Shown one piece after another: positions 13,172-13,740 of a stretch of 13,740 bases of DNA (positions within the stretch are counted from its first letter, which is position 1; every line of letters begins with the position of its first letter). The position numbers and the translations under genes are program-made. The DNA is taken from positions 1 to 13,740 of the forward strand of contig CAZFOR010000037.1 in assembly GCA_964520895.1 (NCBI GenBank). The letters run 5' to 3'. The stretch is from SIG350 sp964520895. Its GTDB lineage: Bacteria; Bacillota; Clostridia; TANB77; SIG350. Below the pieces are notes generated by a model, which was not told the DNA's origin, ran no database searches, and saw nothing but the letters and a program-made list of their open reading frames with translations.

Positions 13172-13705
13172 ATGTTACTAAATGTAAATGATATTAGAAA
13201 ACTAAATGCAAAATCACCAGAACTATCATATATGATAATAGAGAAATGTATTGAAAAATTCTTTACTGATTTATTAAGATATAATGGTGTGTTAAATCAA
13301 AAATATATTATACTTGATTCAACATATTTACCATATCAATATCTAAGTATAGAAATAATTGAAAAAATAATCGATTTATTAGAAAAACAATTAGGATATG
13401 CAATAATTATCCAAAAACTTGATAATAGTACATATAACGGATATAAAAAAGGTGACTTGATTCAAATAATGTTATTTGATCCATTAAATTATGATGAAGA
13501 AGAAGTTAATATAAAAGCAAATAGTGTAAATTGCCAAACATTATATTCTACATTTAATAGTTTTAATAATTTAGATGGGAAATATACTAAAATATCTTAT
13601 TTAGACTGCAAGGAATTTAATTATATGTCTTTAAATTCTGCCAAATCTAATGTAATTAATTTACAAGAAAAAGTTAGTCAAAATGTTGAAGTATCAATCG
13701 AGTAG
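13172..13705 (+). CDS. Cobalamin-riboswitch-controlled protein of unknown function
   Basis: I do not recognise this 177-residue protein. It has no signal peptide, membrane helix, CxxC, P-loop or B12-binding DxHxxG motif. Residues 1-110 look like one compact alpha/beta domain, with helices such as ELSYMIIEKCIEKFFTDLLRY then LSIEIIEKIIDLLEKQLGY and strands KYIILD, AIIIQ and DLIQIMLF. The remaining ~65 residues are rich in Asn and Ser and may be flexible. AAGGAGG is eight bases before the ATG, and the start codon follows the riboswitch terminator by 20 bases, so expression should fall when cobalamin is plentiful. Usual targets of such switches are B12 uptake, B12 synthesis or B12-independent isoenzymes; nothing in the sequence places it in one of these. 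The final 35 bases of the window hold nothing I can call. Confidence 0.8.
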   Translation: MLLNVNDIRKLNAKSPELSYMIIEKCIEKFFTDLLRYNGVLNQKYIILDSTYLPYQYLSIEIIEKIIDLLEKQLGYAIIIQKLDNSTYNGYKKGDLIQIMLFDPLNYDEEEVNIKANSVNCQTLYSTFNSFNNLDGKYTKISYLDCKEFNYMSLNSAKSNVINLQEKVSQNVEVSIE

Positions 13706-13740
13706 AGGATAATTCTTATTGAATTTCTCCCCTCTCACAC

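Noticed and set aside
1..13740. CRISPR arrays, tRNA or rRNA genes, insertion sequences
   Set aside because: No regularly spaced repeats, no conserved tRNA/rRNA blocks and no transposase-like protein seen on either strand.

Overview
The window is strongly AT-rich, with compact genes, strong GGAGG-type ribosome binding sites and occasional TTG starts. It encodes spore photoproduct lyase (splB) and a CotH-family spore-coat kinase remnant. Together these point to a spore-forming, low-GC Firmicute of the Clostridia type. No rRNA, tRNA, CRISPR array or transposase was seen.

Layout. (1) 99-3738, plus strand: a TtcA-like PP-loop tRNA-thiolation enzyme overlaps by 14 bases a secreted phosphodiester glycosidase (NAGPA family). 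That second gene is broken by a +1 frameshift near 1946 and ends at a bidirectional terminator. (2) 3759-5936, minus strand: dihydrofolate reductase behind a small GIY-YIG protein with its own promoter, then a Y-family DNA polymerase (DinB type) whose promoter carries a good LexA box. (3) 5981-8968, minus strand: yjjX-like NTPase, then an SDR oxidoreductase, then the 3' part of a cotH gene whose 5' end is missing. The cotH homology starts four bases after the SDR stop codon. (4) 8918-9981, plus strand: splB, transcribed from a promoter that overlaps the yjjX promoter, with a Ser where the classical catalytic Cys is expected. (5) 9992-11383: a DUF4143-type ATPase on the minus strand, bracketed by copies of a palindromic sequence. 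An 18-base direct repeat lies at both borders, and a perfect 30-base palindrome overlaps the -35 of its promoter. (6) 11388-12802, minus strand: a HAD/5'-nucleotidase-like protein, an ADP-ribose-pyrophosphatase-like Nudix hydrolase and a tiny two-helix membrane protein, probably one operon. (7) 12853-13705, plus strand: promoter, cobalamin riboswitch, mutually exclusive antiterminator and terminator, and an unrecognised 177-residue protein.

Taken together, many genes concern nucleotide-pool hygiene or DNA damage: DHFR, YjjX, Nudix, nucleotidase, DinB and SplB. Two genes look damaged, the glycosidase (frameshift) and cotH (5' deletion). The most interesting items are the cobalamin-controlled orphan gene, whose OFF-switch logic can be traced base by base; the repeat-bracketed ATPase unit; and the photolyase active-site substitution.
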